From: Tolypeutes matacus
Taxonomy: Eukaryota; Chordata; Mammalia; Cingulata; Chlamyphoridae
NCBI GenBank assembly: GCA_026826555.1
Contig: JAKSZT010053764.1
Span: forward strand, 11,380,198 to 11,444,197
Direction of reading: 5' to 3'
DNA: 64,000 nucleotides
Position 1 is the first letter of the stretch, and each line of letters begins with the position of its first letter. The notes below the pieces were generated by a model, which searched no databases, was not told where the DNA came from, and was given only the letters and a program-made list of their open reading frames with translations. Shown here piece after piece: positions 36,371 through 48,714 of this stretch. A program made the position numbers and the translations under genes.

Positions 36371-39110
36371 CAAAAATTGATAATAGTTTGGTAAAAGTTA
36401 GCTGGCTGATGGGAAGGGATAAACTATATTATTTAAAAACAAATAAATTATTAAAAACGAGATTAACTCTATCTGCCTGTCAGGAAAATCTGATTATAAA
36501 AAAATTTTTTTTGTGCTTTGAACATTTAATTTTTTACCTTCTTTTTTTTTTTATTTTAAATTTCTGCCTAAACTCTTATTGTCAAGCATTGTACCCAATA
36601 CATTTGATCACATTATTTAATTTAATTTAATCTTAATAACAATTCTCCAAGCTTTCTATTCATATATCTATGGCAGAAGGCTTGGGAAAAAAAAAAAGAT
36701 TGATATATAAATATTGTAGAATTAAAAAGAAAAATAACTGCATGCTTTGGGTATGGGAAAGCAACTAAATAGGAGAAGGATTAAATGAAAGAAGAAATAG
36801 ATGATGTTGTAAATCTTGAATGAGACTAGAAATCAAAGCACAGATGAAGAAATTATCCTTAAAATGAGCACATATTCTGACAAAGGAAACATGGGTAAGA
36901 AGAGGTTGAAAATAGCAAATACATTTAAAATGGAAGAAAGAGAACTGGAATGTTCTTGAAGAATGATATGTATCTTTTCAACAAAGTGAGAAGAATAGTT
37001 TACTGTAATCATGGTGCATGTGGCAGAAATGAATATTGCAAATAGTTTGTCTTGGTACAGCTAATTTTTGATGATGAGAAAACATAGAAAAATAAGATTT
37101 AGAAATAAGAATTTATTCTAATCTAAATAAGAATTTAGATTAGGAAAAAAGAATTTTGTGGCGTTTCTATGGACTTGTGGCAATAGAGAACATATATTGT
37201 CATGATCAGACTGTAAATCCAGGTGATTTTCTTCAAAATGTTTAGATGCTTATGGGTATGAGTGAAGCATCGAAAAGGGACATTGTATCTGGTATTGAGA
37301 ACAGTTGGTAGTTGTTAGGAAAGTGAGGAAACATGGCTTTTGTGACTAAACAGCCGAAGTGATAAAACAGAGATCCAGTTAGCTAGATTCTGGCTTTTGA
37401 GGAATGATTTTTATTGGTAGGTATATTTGGGGAATTTTCAGTAAAACAGACTTGAATGACAGGCAATTTCCTATATTTTAGGGTACTTAAAACTGGTGGA
37501 TAAAGTCCTGCCACTTTTGTTTTCTGAAAATACATAGTTTACTCACAAGGAACTTTGGATACCAGCCCATGATAGCCTGTGTTAAAAACTTCAGAGTAAA
37601 AGGTTGAAAACCCAAAGAAATAACTGGTGTCAGGGTCCAGTGGACAATGTCTGTGGTATACCAATGAGTAGTTGTTTAGGAACAAACCTTCTTAGAAAAA
37701 TTCCACTTCCTAGAGTATCTCAAGTAACTGTTTGAAGTTTCGTAAATCACTCTGGTCTTTGCTTCCCCAAGACTTATTTCCTTGGGAATTTGAAGCAAAG
37801 CAATAAAAAAGAAGGCATGTGAAGCAAGGATGTATCTGAAATTTGAAGAAAAATTAGGGTTGGAAGATTTTGAAATTGCAAGGAGGATAAAGAGTTCATT
37901 GGGAATTCCTACTGAATTGGGTTATGTTTACTTTAATTTTTTTTTTTTTCACCACTCACTCATTCCTTTTTTAATTTTAATTTTTCCATAGGGCTACAAG
38001 GAAACTGCTCTCTTGAAGTTCATTAATAATATTTATTTATTTACTTAGTTATTTAAATTTGGTTGGTTGAACTCTTAATCATCTTTTGATTTGGTCTCTT
38101 ACTGAAACTCTCCTGCTTTATTGTGAAAAAAGTGCTATCGGTAAAAGCCTTCTTATATCTTTGCAAAAGCCTCCTTTCCCTTCTCTGGAGCCCTATTCTT
38201 TTCCTGTTTTGTAAATGTAGTCATTGCGCAAAGTCTTTTTACTAAACTTACCAACTTTCATGTTCCATCAGTGCCTAAAAATCCCTTGGTTATGGTAAAT
38301 ATTTGTGTAATAAAAAAAGATAAAATTCATACAGCAATGTTTATAATAAGTATTGCTCCTTGTTTAAGTCCAATATATGAAAACTTCAAGTTATTACAGG
38401 CATAAGATTTTATCAGGTACAGTACTTTATAAACTAAACAGAAATGTTCCATGTATTATAAGGTTTGAGGATTCTACACTCAAGAAGTAGTTGCTGATTG
38501 ATGAAAAATTAACAAGTAAATCTGTATGTTTATAGACCATAAAGCTTTCTATGATCATTATCCTATTTGAATATAATAGTCTATTAATAAGACCTCTTGA
38601 AAAGACTTTGACGATGCTCTTGAACTAGCAGCTCCCTACACTAATCTCACTGGTGAAATAGAGTCAATTAGAAAGGATAGAAATAATAAATAAACTTGAT
38701 TTTTCATGCAGTAGCTAACAGAAAAGGCTTAGGATAAGAAAGCCTTTTATCCTCAGAGGGGGCATGCTTTTATATTTCCTTATCTTTCTTCCCACAGAAG
38801 AAATAATTAAATATTAACTATGAAATGATACCTTTAACTGATACAGTGAAATCCCTGTAATATTCAACACACAAGGAGAGTCAAGTTCAATTTTGTCTGA
38901 TTTTGATCAGATGAAGGATCTAATTATCATTTAACAATAGTCTAGAAAGACAATCCTTAAAACTTAAACTAGGAACTAAGAAAGCATTGGCATTAAGAAT
39001 AAATAAATTAAAGTGATCCTAATTTCCAAATGGAAAACACATAAATCCCTTGAAAACCATTGTATTAGTGAAAACATTTTGCAGACTTTAATATAACAAT
39101 AACAGGAAAA
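36371..39110. other. unassigned AT-rich sequence
   Basis: A short reverse MIR-like patch near 36580-36650; otherwise no gene or repeat recognised. Confidence 0.35.
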
Positions 39111-39117
39111 ATTTTTT

Positions 39118-39320
39118 TAGCACCTGCTTTTTGCTAGCCACTGTTACAGGTGCTGATTATGTCACACCATGAGGGAGAAATTATTATATTTTCCATTTTA
39201 AAGATAATGAAACTGAGGTGAAGACTTGCCCATAGCCACACAACTGGGGAGTAGAAGAGCCAAGATGTCAATCCAGGAGGACTGTTAAAGGCTCTTAACC
39301 ATGCTGCTAAATTCCATCTC
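39118..39320 (-). repeat. MIR SINE, reverse
   Basis: 'agcacctgctttttgctagccactgttacaggtgctg', 'attatattttccattttaaagataatgaaactgagg', 'gacttgcccatagccacacaactgggg', 'agagccaagatgtcaatccagg': a clear reverse MIR. Confidence 0.88.
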
Positions 39321-39324
39321 ACTA

Positions 39325-39885
39325 CTGAAAAAAGAAAAAAAAAGCCATAAATTCTATGGGATTGATTTTCTCAAGTGAAGTAGAATAGTGATGTTATCTG
39401 TTAATCACAGACTACAGTTATCTCATAAATAAATTTTCTAGTGAGCTGAGGTAATATGTAAATGGAATTAATCAAGGGCAACAATGGCTTATTCTTTTCC
39501 TTGGCCCCAAAGCATCTAAAATAGTGTTGTTGTTTTTTTCACTGTAGGGTCTCAAATTGGGTTTATTGAATTGATCCATAATTTGGTACTTAAGGTGTTT
39601 CAAACTTTGTAGTGAGTCAAATTGATAAGAAAAATCAAAAAAAGAATGCTGAAAATATTTTAAAACTTCTTAAATGTAGTGGATTGAAACATAAAAAGGC
39701 CCTTATATATTTTGTTTTCCATTTATTCTTGAGAATTCTTGAATAAAGCATTGAAGTTATTTATCAGGTGTTGTTGAGAGACACTTATAAAAACTCTTAC
39801 TTGGTTAAAATTGTGTGTCAAGAATAAGGACTTGACCTCTCAGAGTACTCACAGATTTTTGTAAATGAAATGTGCTAAGAGGGGA
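39325..39885. other. unassigned sequence
   Basis: Nothing recognised. Confidence 0.35.
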
Positions 39886-39891
39886 GCTGAT

Positions 39892-40112
39892 GTGGCAGCA
39901 GTTGAAAGCTCCCGCCTCCCACATGGGAGGTCCCAGATTCAGTTCCTGGTGCCTCCTGAAAAAAACAAAAACAAACAACAAGCAAAACAAATGAAAAAAC
40001 AAACAAACAACTCAGGAAAGTCCATGTGGCTCAGTGGTTGGGTACCAGCTTCCCACATATGAGATCCCAAGTTCAATCCCTGGCCCTGGTACCTAAAAAA
40101 AAAAAAAAAAAA
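39892..40112 (+). mobile_element. dimeric tRNA-derived SINE (xenarthran-type)
   Basis: Two tRNA-like monomers joined by an A-rich linker. Monomer 1 (39892-39957) has an A-box-like 'tgatgtggcagcagttgaaag', 'cccacatgggaggtcc' and B-box-like 'agattcagttcc'. Monomer 2 (about 40018-40094) has 'tgtggctcagtggttggg' and 'aagttcaatccctgg'. It ends in an A22 tail at about 40096-40117. The body resembles the DAS-type SINEs of Xenarthra. I see no clear target-site duplication. Confidence 0.85.
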
Positions 40113-40119
40113 AAAAATT

Positions 40120-40910
40120 CCTAGTGCATTTCAAAACTTTGAAACTTAAATAATTTTTTTCTTATCAAAGAATTAAATTTTCCAGATATAATAACAGCCA
40201 ACAGTTAATGAGACTTAATGGTAAAGCAGCAGTCACATTTACCAAAATATTTTTAAGAGCTCTGAATCAAGCATTTTCATACTCCAAACCACCAATAGAA
40301 TATTGGTGGTTAAAATTAATGACTACAAATTGATCAGTGCATGGACTGAAGGAGAGAACATTTGCCAAACAACATGACAGCAAAGTATATGATTAAATTT
40401 AATAATCTCATTCATTCCAAGGGCAATAGCTTCATTTAAACTGGAACTAGACTCCTCTCTATTTTTGCATACTTAAGAATTCATAAAATATATACCACAG
40501 TTTAAGGACTATAAATCCTGGAAGGCTTTGAAAAAAAAAATTGTGGTGCACATTCTTGAAAATCTCTCTGAATTATTGACAAATAGCATGATGTCAAGAA
40601 TACAAATTGGCCATAGTTCCCAACAGCAAGCTAATATGACAGTTAGATAAGGACAGTAAGAATATATTTCATTAAGTGACTTATATATGAGGCATTTTAA
40701 ATAATGTTGGTGTTCTTTTAAGTTTAATATATGTAACTGAGTAGTATTTTGATTAGGTAGAAAGACTATTAAGTTAATGAAACATTTCACAAAGACTCTA
40801 TATTAGGGAAAGCATGAAATATTAGTAAGAGATACTAACTTTGTGTGTGGATCCTTTCTCCTTTATTTGAAGAGAATGAGCTATCCTGGGCAAGATGCTC
40901 TTGACTGTGA
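40120..40910. other. unassigned sequence
   Basis: Nothing recognised. Confidence 0.35.
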
Positions 40911-40914
40911 TTCG

Positions 40915-41110
40915 ATGCATTGGATAGTGCATAGAATTAGAAGAGGTCAGAGGTACACTCTAGTCTTCATGCTGACAGTTGAGGCTGGCTTTTTGGTCAA
41001 GTTAGTTAATCTTTTTTACTCTACATCTGTAAACTCAGATGTAAAACAGGAGTAGCAATATTCTTATGTTAGTCTATAGTTGTGCATGTGAAGTTCATAC
41101 CACGATGTGA
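40915..41110 (+). repeat. MIR SINE
   Basis: 'ggtcaagttagttaatcttttttactctacatctgtaaactcagatgtaaaacaggagtagcaatattc' keeps the MIR core order ('...aagttacttaacctctc...tgtaaaatggggata'), with a decayed 5' half before it. Confidence 0.6.
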
Positions 41111-41183
41111 GGAATATATAAGGTGATCATTAATGCTTCTTCCATTATCCACTTTCCACCATTTTTTCTTCTTTATATTCCAG

Positions 41184-41332
41184 GTGAACCCCTTTTACCA
41201 AAAATATATATTCCATGCTCATCTGAACCATATGATCCCAAGAGAGAACATGATGAGACAAGTATCCTAAGAGCCACCTTGATTTTCCCCGTTACTGTAG
41301 CCTGTGCAGAGAAAAATGAAAGCTGCAGCTGA
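41184..41332 (+). other. exon-like segment, possible terminal coding exon
   Basis: A strong acceptor-like tract (pyrimidine-rich from about 41154, ending 'ctttatattccag' at 41183) is followed by a frame that stays open for 49 codons to TGA at 41330-41332. The predicted peptide includes 'EPLLPKIYIPCSSEPYDPKR' and ends N-E-S-C-S. The segment is not in a recognised repeat. The 'cag|gtgaac' junction could equally be a chance donor. I do not recognise the protein and no partner exon is visible. Confidence 0.2.
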
Positions 41333-41444
41333 CCATATACAAGGAAGCAGACCCCACTAATCTTACATTATTTGTCATGCAAGGCTCCACAATTTGTAAG
41401 AGTCATAGACATAGAGGTGGCAACTTATCCATAGCATTTTGTTA

Positions 41445-41600
41445 AGGGAGCATAATGCAGTAGAATTAATGCTGGCCTGGGAATAAAAAAGACTTGAATT
41501 TCATGCCCAGTTCTGATACTATGAGTAACCACCAACCAAATTAAAATAATTAGACCTCAGTTTCCTCACCTGTGGGAAAAAAAGAAAAAATAGGGACAAA
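41445..41600 (+). repeat. MIR SINE
   Basis: 'agcataatgcagtagaattaatgctggcctgggaataaaaaagacttgaatttcatgcccagttctg' followed by 'agacctcagtttcctcacctgtgg': plus-strand MIR. Confidence 0.8.
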
Positions 41601-41604
41601 TATA

Positions 41605-43595
41605 TAGAAAGGTATAATCAAGCATTCTGATGTACTCCTAAGCTGTTTGGGGACTATGTGTGGCAGTCCCTGAAACTACGTGTGAGCCATCTTACCATTC
41701 TTAGCATATATGTTTGATCCCAAGTTTCATTGTTAATATGAAGTCTGAATAGCCCAACCAGCTGAGCCTGTCACTTTTACTACTTTATATAGAATAATAG
41801 AGCGGCAAAGGGTATATTCCTGTCTGCTCTTTAATTTGTATCTGTATTTATTGTGATCAGTTAGGGTGATGCTTCTCAATATTCCAAACAAGAAATGTGG
41901 ATGGTGGGAATGGTGGAAGGTAATCTGATCTGAAGAAGGATTTAATTTCAGAAAATTGGGGGGAAAACAATACCCAATGGTACTGTTCATGTTTCTCCCA
42001 AGCCCTGCCAAGTGTTCTCAGACAGGTGAGGTGGGTGGAAAGCTGAGAGGATTAGCAGTAGTGAATGAGGGCTCAAGACTGGGCACAGGGCCTGAGGGGC
42101 CCTGGTGGAGGCTCCGAGCTCAGTGACAGAGCATATGGTTTTACTTAAAGTAGAGAAAGTCCTCTAATTTACTCCCGTGGCCATTATTTCTCTACATGCC
42201 ATGTTCTCACAAAAAGAAAATGAAATCCCTTTATCTAGGACACTAAATCATGGTGCCACACAGGCTCAGATGGATCTTGTCCTGTTATCTGCCAGTGAAG
42301 GCCAGACACCTTAACTGGGTATCAAGAACTGAGAAAGGAGAAAGGAAAAAGGAGATTCTTACTTAAATCTGCTTCCACTGCAGAAACTGCCTGGCCTAGA
42401 TATTTTGGAGGAAAGTCAGTAAGAGTTTTCTCTCTGAACCAATAATTCGCAATGCCTACGTAGGTAGGAAGGTTGTTATATTGTTCGGGATGCTTAGTTA
42501 TCCCAGAGACTAGTTGAGCAAATCATCTCACTTAGCACCCTTTGCAATTATATGAAGTTATGAAAAGGTGCCTTTGTGTATGTATAAACTTCCTCCCTTA
42601 ATCTATATAACTGGAGATATGTAATTGTGATCAGCATATTATGGCTCAAACGTTAAGCCCTTTTATTTCTAAAAATCTTTTTGGGATTCCTTTCAAAGTA
42701 ATCATGCTCTTCGTGGATTCAGAGTTTCCTTTTAAACACACATAATATTGAAGCAATTTGTCTCCTTGATATGCAAAAGTCTCCAGAGGCTTAAGGGTGA
42801 TGAGGGCAGCAGGTTTTCTTGCAAATAAATCAAACATCAAGTGCAATGGTTTCCTGCCAGTTTTACAAAATATCTAACAACTTCACTTAGACACACTTAG
42901 GTCATATTTTATTTAATAATGTCTTGCTCCACAGTTTGAAAAGAACACTTTTATGATCTTTTTAAATCTGATCTAGAGTATAGTATTTTTACTACACTAT
43001 TAGATTTTCGTAGAGTCATTGGGAAGTATATTTGGGCCCACTGGAAGAGGACAATTTCAAGATACTTCATCTTTTAGCTCTGTAATGGTTGTCACAGCAA
43101 AGGAATCGCTTTAATAAAAAGTTCAGCCGAACCAGCACTACTGCTCAATAGTTCTTACATTCATCTCTTCCTGACTCCCTGGAACATTCCACAGAGCAGC
43201 AATTCCAGGCTTTTCCACTCTCTACAAAACTCAATCTCCTCTTACACCTCTCTTCCCTCGAAATATTTAAATAACAACATATTCTGCCATTTTTAGGGCA
43301 AAGCTGTCAAATATGATTCCCCTTGGCTTCTATCAGTGCCACTCGGGTTATCTCTGTATCTTCACAACCTTTACCCACTTTCTATTTCAAAGGAGGAGAA
43401 AGGGATTTTCTTTTTCTAAAGGCTTCCTTTATTTTCCTCACTTTTGATACTTAAACTTGCGTTGTTAATAATCTTTAGGGAATCCTTGACCCTTACCTTC
43501 TTCACTGAGTCTTTTCCACTTTTAGATCAACACACTTTGGTTTACCTGCTCCTAAATAAAAACGAACGAAACAAACCTCTATCCCCTGCTCAAAA
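41605..43595. other. unassigned sequence
   Basis: 42010-42330 is relatively GC-rich but shows no sustained frame. 43120-43560 is pyrimidine-rich and may be the decayed 5' continuation of the L2 to its right. No gene supported. Confidence 0.35.
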
Positions 43596-43973
43596 TATCT
43601 TCTCTTTTTTTCCTCTTCTTTAGCACTAAACTGCTTAAAGTAGGCCTTTACTTGCCTTTACTTTCCCACTCTCAATTAGCTGGTATTCATACCCCATGCT
43701 CTACTGAGACAAACTTACTAAGGCAATCCAGCCACACAGTTGCCAAACAAATCCAATCATCCTTCTTGGCTTCCACCCTCTTCTGCCTCTTTTTAGCACT
43801 GTGTCATCACTTCCTTATACCTCCCTGTCTGCCCACTCTCTTATTATGACTCTGTGGTGCTATATTATCCTGGATCTCTTTTTCCTCCATGAATGTTAGC
43901 TGTTTATTTTCTTTCTCCTCAATGCATACACATACCCATACATATGGATGTGTGTGTGCATTTGAGAAGAAAC

Positions 43974-43992
43974 GTGTGTGTGTGTGTGTGTA
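43974..43992 (+). repeat. (GT)n microsatellite
   Basis: About nine GT dinucleotides within the L2 fragment, preceded by TG-rich sequence from 43944. Confidence 0.85.
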
Positions 43993-44119
43993 TAAGTATC
44001 CCTAAGAGGGACGGTGGTATTTCTTTACCTCTCTTTCTTCATTTCAAATTAGCAAACTCCTTCCATTCTTAAGGCTTCATTCCTCACCTTTATGTGGATG
44101 CTTCCCACATTTTTGGATA

Positions 44120-44350
44120 TGAGACTAAGGAGTGAGGGCTCTGGAATTGGAATGTCTGAGTGTATCCCCAGCTACATGACTAACTTGAGCATGTTACTCA
44201 ACCATTCCATGCTTCACTTTATTCACCTATAAAAAATGGATGATAAAAAATACTACTTCAAAAGGTCATTGGAGAAATAATTCATGTAAAACACTTAGCA
44301 AAGCATGTGGAACATCATTTGTACTCAAAAAACACTAGCTATCCTTTTTA
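44120..44350 (+). repeat. MIR SINE nested in L2
   Basis: 'gagtgagggctctggaattggaatgtctgagtgtatcccc', 'catgttactcaaccattccatgcttcac', 'ctataaaaaatggatgataa', 'aaaacacttagcaaagcatgtgg' is a full-length plus-strand MIR, splitting the surrounding L2. Confidence 0.85.
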
Positions 44351-45057
44351 TACCCATCTTGTCTTGAATTTTTGGCTGTACCCCAGATTTCTATTCTTAT
44401 CTTCAGACATGATTTTTTAAATGTTGTGCTAGTATTTCCCACATTAAATGTTCTTTCTGCTCACCCCTTGTGTCAAGCCAGCCCTTGATCCTCTATCTTA
44501 TTCTTTCTACCTTAAGTGTACTGTTATTCCTTCAGTCACATAAACCAAATTCAAAGTAATCTTCAACTTTTTTCTCCTACTCTATTTTTAAAAGGTTATT
44601 AAGTCAGTATGGATTATTCTTCTAAATATTTTTCAACTGTATTCCTTTCTTTCCATCTCTGCTGTCATGGCGATAGTACAGACTTTTATTGCTCCTGTTG
44701 TAAATATGTTCTTACTAGTTTCTCATTTCTAGCTTCTCCCTGCCCCTGCTTACAAAAGGGACTCCAGTAATATTCTTGTTCTGCTCCAGTTCTTCAAAGT
44801 TAACAATTGCATCTTAAAGAACTTCTTAGCCCTTCTTAATTGAGAAGGTCATCTGTGACCTGGCTATAATTTGTCTTTGTAGGCTTAGCTAATACTGTAT
44901 TCCTTTAATTAAGCTGTGGTCCAGCTACAGGAATTTCTTGGTTTGTGATGCTTATTTGCTCTCTCACCCTTTTGTTTCTTTTCTTCACAAGTAATAACTT
45001 CTCACCGCAGCCCTTAACTTATCTATAATGTTGTAAATCCTAAATGCCATCCACTTC

Positions 45058-45590
45058 TTTTTTTAAAATATATGTTTTTTTTTTTATTTTTTGAGATACT
45101 TAGATTACATAAATGTTACGTAAAAAATAAAGGGTATTCTCATATGTCCTGCTCTGTACACTTCCTACATTTTCCCACATTATCAACATCCTTCATTAGT
45201 GGGTACATTTTTACAACTGATGAACACATTTTGGAGCTTTGCCACTAAGCATGGATTATAGTTTACGTTGTAGTTTATACTCTCTCCCACACAATTTTGT
45301 AGGTTATGGCAAGATATATAATGGCCTGTATCTGTTGTTGCAATTCATTCAGTACAAGTCCCAAGTCCCAAAAAAGCCCCCATATTACACCTGTTTTTCT
45401 CTCTCCCTGCCCTCAGAACCTCCAAATGAAAGGTAGAAAATACAAGGTTTCCTAAGAGACGTGAAAACCCACTGCTGCTATTCCTGCAGGGGTAAGAAGA
45501 GTTCAGTTGAGATCAGAAGCAGATGGTCTCCACATCAATGGCCTCCACATCAATTTGTTCATGCAATTTCCCCTCCTATATTATTGTTCA
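45058..45590 (-). mobile_element. L1 3' region, reverse copy
   Basis: Read on the minus strand it carries the same landmarks as 14660-15700, including 'tgttcatcagttgtaaaaat', 'cccactaatgaaggatg' and 'aactataatccatgc', and ends at a T-rich stretch (45058-45092 on the plus strand), its A-rich tail. Right boundary uncertain. Family is likely the same lineage-type L1. Confidence 0.55.
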
Positions 45591-45599
45591 CTGAAAGAA

Positions 45600-47840
45600 G
45601 TGGCTTTCCCATCACTGATGTTTAATATAGGGAATACACATTTATTTAAGAAAAAAAGATTGTTTGAAAATGAAAATAAATCTGTTTTATTTTGGAAGAT
45701 TGCCTGGGTAGAGCACCTCCAAAATTTCAATACAATTTTATTTTCTTTCATTGTTTTCAAATTGGACATTTCTTTTAGGTCTTTGTTTTGTTTTGTCTTT
45801 GTTGTTGTTTTTCATGGAATCACAGGGTTTTCAATAGATTGAATCTAGCAGCTCACCATCTATATCATTACTTTCTAAAACAATCTTTGATATTAATATT
45901 ACTTTATATTCCATACAATTGCTGTAGTAGGCATGTATCTTTTATCTAGTGGAATATTTATTCTATAGATACCACAGTTTTTCCTTGATTGCTGGGTTTA
46001 AAATAGAATAATATCATGGGCGCTATAGTTGCAGTGTATAGAAAATTAACAATAATCAGTTACCCTAAATATGGGTTTGGAAGAGTTGAACTATTCTGGC
46101 TATATATGTTTAATATTTATATCTTTAATTGTCTCTTTGTCTACTATCCTTATGGAGCTATACATTATACAAATTGGCCATATTCTCCTTTACAAGTCAT
46201 TAGATATTTTATTACTTTATTTAAAATTTATGTTTTGTCTATTTAAATGTACTTAAATTGCATACAGGTTGAACCTCATTGAAAATAAGATATTCTGGGA
46301 TAAACCAGAACAGAAGTAATCAAAGAAAGAAATTGAAGTAGCCCTTATCACATACCTACAATGAACTGATGACATTTTTTGGTTCTTATTGTGTTTCTAA
46401 GTTTTCTTGTAGCTAAGACAGAATACAAACCTGTTGGGGTAAATGGTCACTGGATAATTATGGACCCTTGACTTCAATTTATGTAGTCTTAACTTCACAG
46501 AAATGTGAATTTTGAGCAACTAATTTAAAGGCAGCCATAATCAGGAATCAGTGTTGCCTATTAATGTAAATGGAATAAAGCCACATAGGAGATACCAACA
46601 AATAAGTTGATTAAAAACAAATTCTAGGATTTCTTAGAGAAGTTATGGAAATCAGCTTTTTGCAGTTCTAACTTTTCATGTGGGTTTGTGGTAAACAGCT
46701 TTCTGTAGTTCTAAATTGTATGGTTTTTAAAAGTTCGCATCTTCTGAAGTCAGGCACTTTATGAAATAGGATTGTATTTAGCAACTAATGGGCACTGATA
46801 TTGAGGAGAAATCCTAAGGGAAAAGCAAGTACACCCTCCTGAAAAGCTATTTAGTAATACATCTTATTTGATTTGGGAATATCTATCTGCATTTCAAGCA
46901 AAGAAAAAAATGCATGAGGTATCAAGTAATGTACCTTTAAGGTGTAAATGGATGCAATGAACATGGAATGTTTTTGAAAGGGAATTTCAATTACTTTACT
47001 CAGAATATTTCCTTTTTCAGTATTATTGTGAACTCTTTGTGACCTCTTATAAAAGAAAATTTTACAGAGGGATACTAGTATGTCAAATTGGGTTTGATTC
47101 AAGGGACAGTTGGTGAACATTACATTGACTCTGGCTTGTGGGCTATGAGAAGTTAGTTTAGAAGATTTACTACCATAGATTGAATCTAGCAGCTCGCCAT
47201 AAACCCAATTTATCATCAGACATTACTTTATCAGATAGTTCTACAAGGTAGAAAAATTATGCTGCAGGTTTCATTAATTTTTGGCATATGTGACTGGATT
47301 CTGAGAATATATATCCTCAACATGAACATTTTATTGTGGCCTGACTCTATTTCCATCAGTCTACATGGACACATGCCTATATTGCTAATGAAAAACACAA
47401 ACATTATCCAGGATAGCTTTTTATTCCCCTCCTAAACTGCTGACATTAAAAGATGGACTTTTATTCCTCTGCCCATATTCCTAGGTAGTTATCTTAAAAA
47501 ATGTATAATTCTGTGGCAAAGAAGAAAATTCTGATTCCTCTTATAAGAACATTACGTAGACTTTTATTCCAACACATAAAGCTATCACATAATGCAGGTC
47601 AAGATAGACTAATTTATAATTTCCACAAACAATATAATACAAAAATCAGAGAGCATACTATATTCTAAAAATTATTGTTATTCTCAGCAAACAAAATTAA
47701 GACTATAATGCTACAAATTTTAACTGCTTATCACTCTAAACAATACTTGTTTTATAGGCAAAAGCAAGTACTTATTTTTGGCTATCTTGTTTCTCATTTT
47801 TAAAATACTTTTAAACTATAGATTTTACAATCAATTGATA
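45600..47840. other. unassigned sequence
   Basis: No gene supported. Several short open frames of 60-120 codons are AT-rich and lack recognisable domains. It includes the two copies of a 26-bp near-identical word at 45834-45859 and 47175-47200. Confidence 0.35.
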
Positions 47841-47844
47841 ATTT

Positions 47845-48069
47845 TTACAATTCGGCACTGCCGGTGGCCCCATTTCCCTGATTGTTTGCTACCAATTTCC
47901 TTTCTCTATCAAACACCACTGTGTTTTTTGTTGTTTTGAATCTATTTGGGAGCAAGATATGAGCAATTATGATATACCTGGCTAATCTTCCCATGCCTTT
48001 GGAATCATCCTTCAGAATCTGCTTGATAACCCTTCCCCTGGTCTTCATTAAAAACACAAACCAGAGCAC
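47845..48069 (-). other. unassigned open frame with protein-like composition
   Basis: A 74-codon minus-strand frame reading 'GRVIKQILKDDSKGMGRLAR', then a hydrophobic 'YIIIAHILL', then 'NRFKTTKNTVVFDRERK' and a Gly/Asn/Ala-rich tail ending S-A-E-L. Composition is more balanced than in neighbouring chance frames, so it could be an eroded exon or a fragment of an unrecognised mobile-element protein. No family identified. Confidence 0.2.
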
Positions 48070-48074
48070 ATATA

Positions 48075-48710
48075 TCCTTATATGTTTAAACTACTGATGA
48101 CATTCTCCCACCCTTCGGGCTTAAATAATCCTGTGGTTTTGTAACAAATCAAATTAAATTAAGAAGCACAGCTCAGGATCAATATGGCTAAGGGAAATCT
48201 CTTCAGCAAACTTCAAAACCCTTTTCTTCTCAATTTCAGGTTTGGTCCCTGGTCCCTGATTAATAATGGGGACCTTTTAAAAGAATAATTCAATTTTAGT
48301 ACAAATGGAGATTAAGGAAACAGTTCACATTATATTTACTCTGTTATCACTGTAACTCTACCTTCAAGGTATTTTATTTGAGGATAGTTTGCTCAAATCA
48401 AATATGAATTAGATTTCTTTAATTCTAACAGAGAATCTCTATAGTTGGTGATTGTATAGGTTCACTAAACTGTTGTATTTAGTCTATACTGAAATCAAAA
48501 TTAACAATTTTTTCAGTCTTCAGACACACCTAGTCTTGTGACATCAAATGGAATTATTCTTGCCAACTGATAGGCCAATGTTTGTAATAGACTAACAGAT
48601 ATGACATTGCGTATACAAGTATTAAGTAAATTAGAGAATACCTCTCTGGATAATGAATGTTTACAGCAATAGTGTACTTATTTGCCCTCTGTTTATTTGA
48701 CTTAAACCCC
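48075..48710. other. unassigned sequence
   Basis: Nothing recognised. Confidence 0.35.
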
Positions 48711-48714
48711 TCAT

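Larger units (their letters stand above)
43600..45055 (+). repeat. L2 LINE ORF2 fragment with nested MIR
   Basis: Long pyrimidine-rich L2 segment. 'tatgtggatgcttcccacattt' (44091-44112) corresponds to the L2 RT region and resumes after the nested MIR with 'ccccagatttctattcttatcttcagac'. It continues with 'attccttcagtcacataaacc...aatcttcaac', a 'cttactagtttctcatttctagcttctccctgcc' stretch and 'gtgacctggctataatttg', in consensus order. Too decayed for any frame. Confidence 0.62.

Noticed and set aside
40018..40094. Possible tRNA gene
   Set aside because: It is a SINE monomer: tRNA-like A/B boxes but no foldable complete cloverleaf, followed by a poly(A) tail and part of a dimer.
46851..47216. 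121-codon minus-strand frame
   Set aside because: AT-rich, low-information peptide with no domain or splice context; treated as chance.
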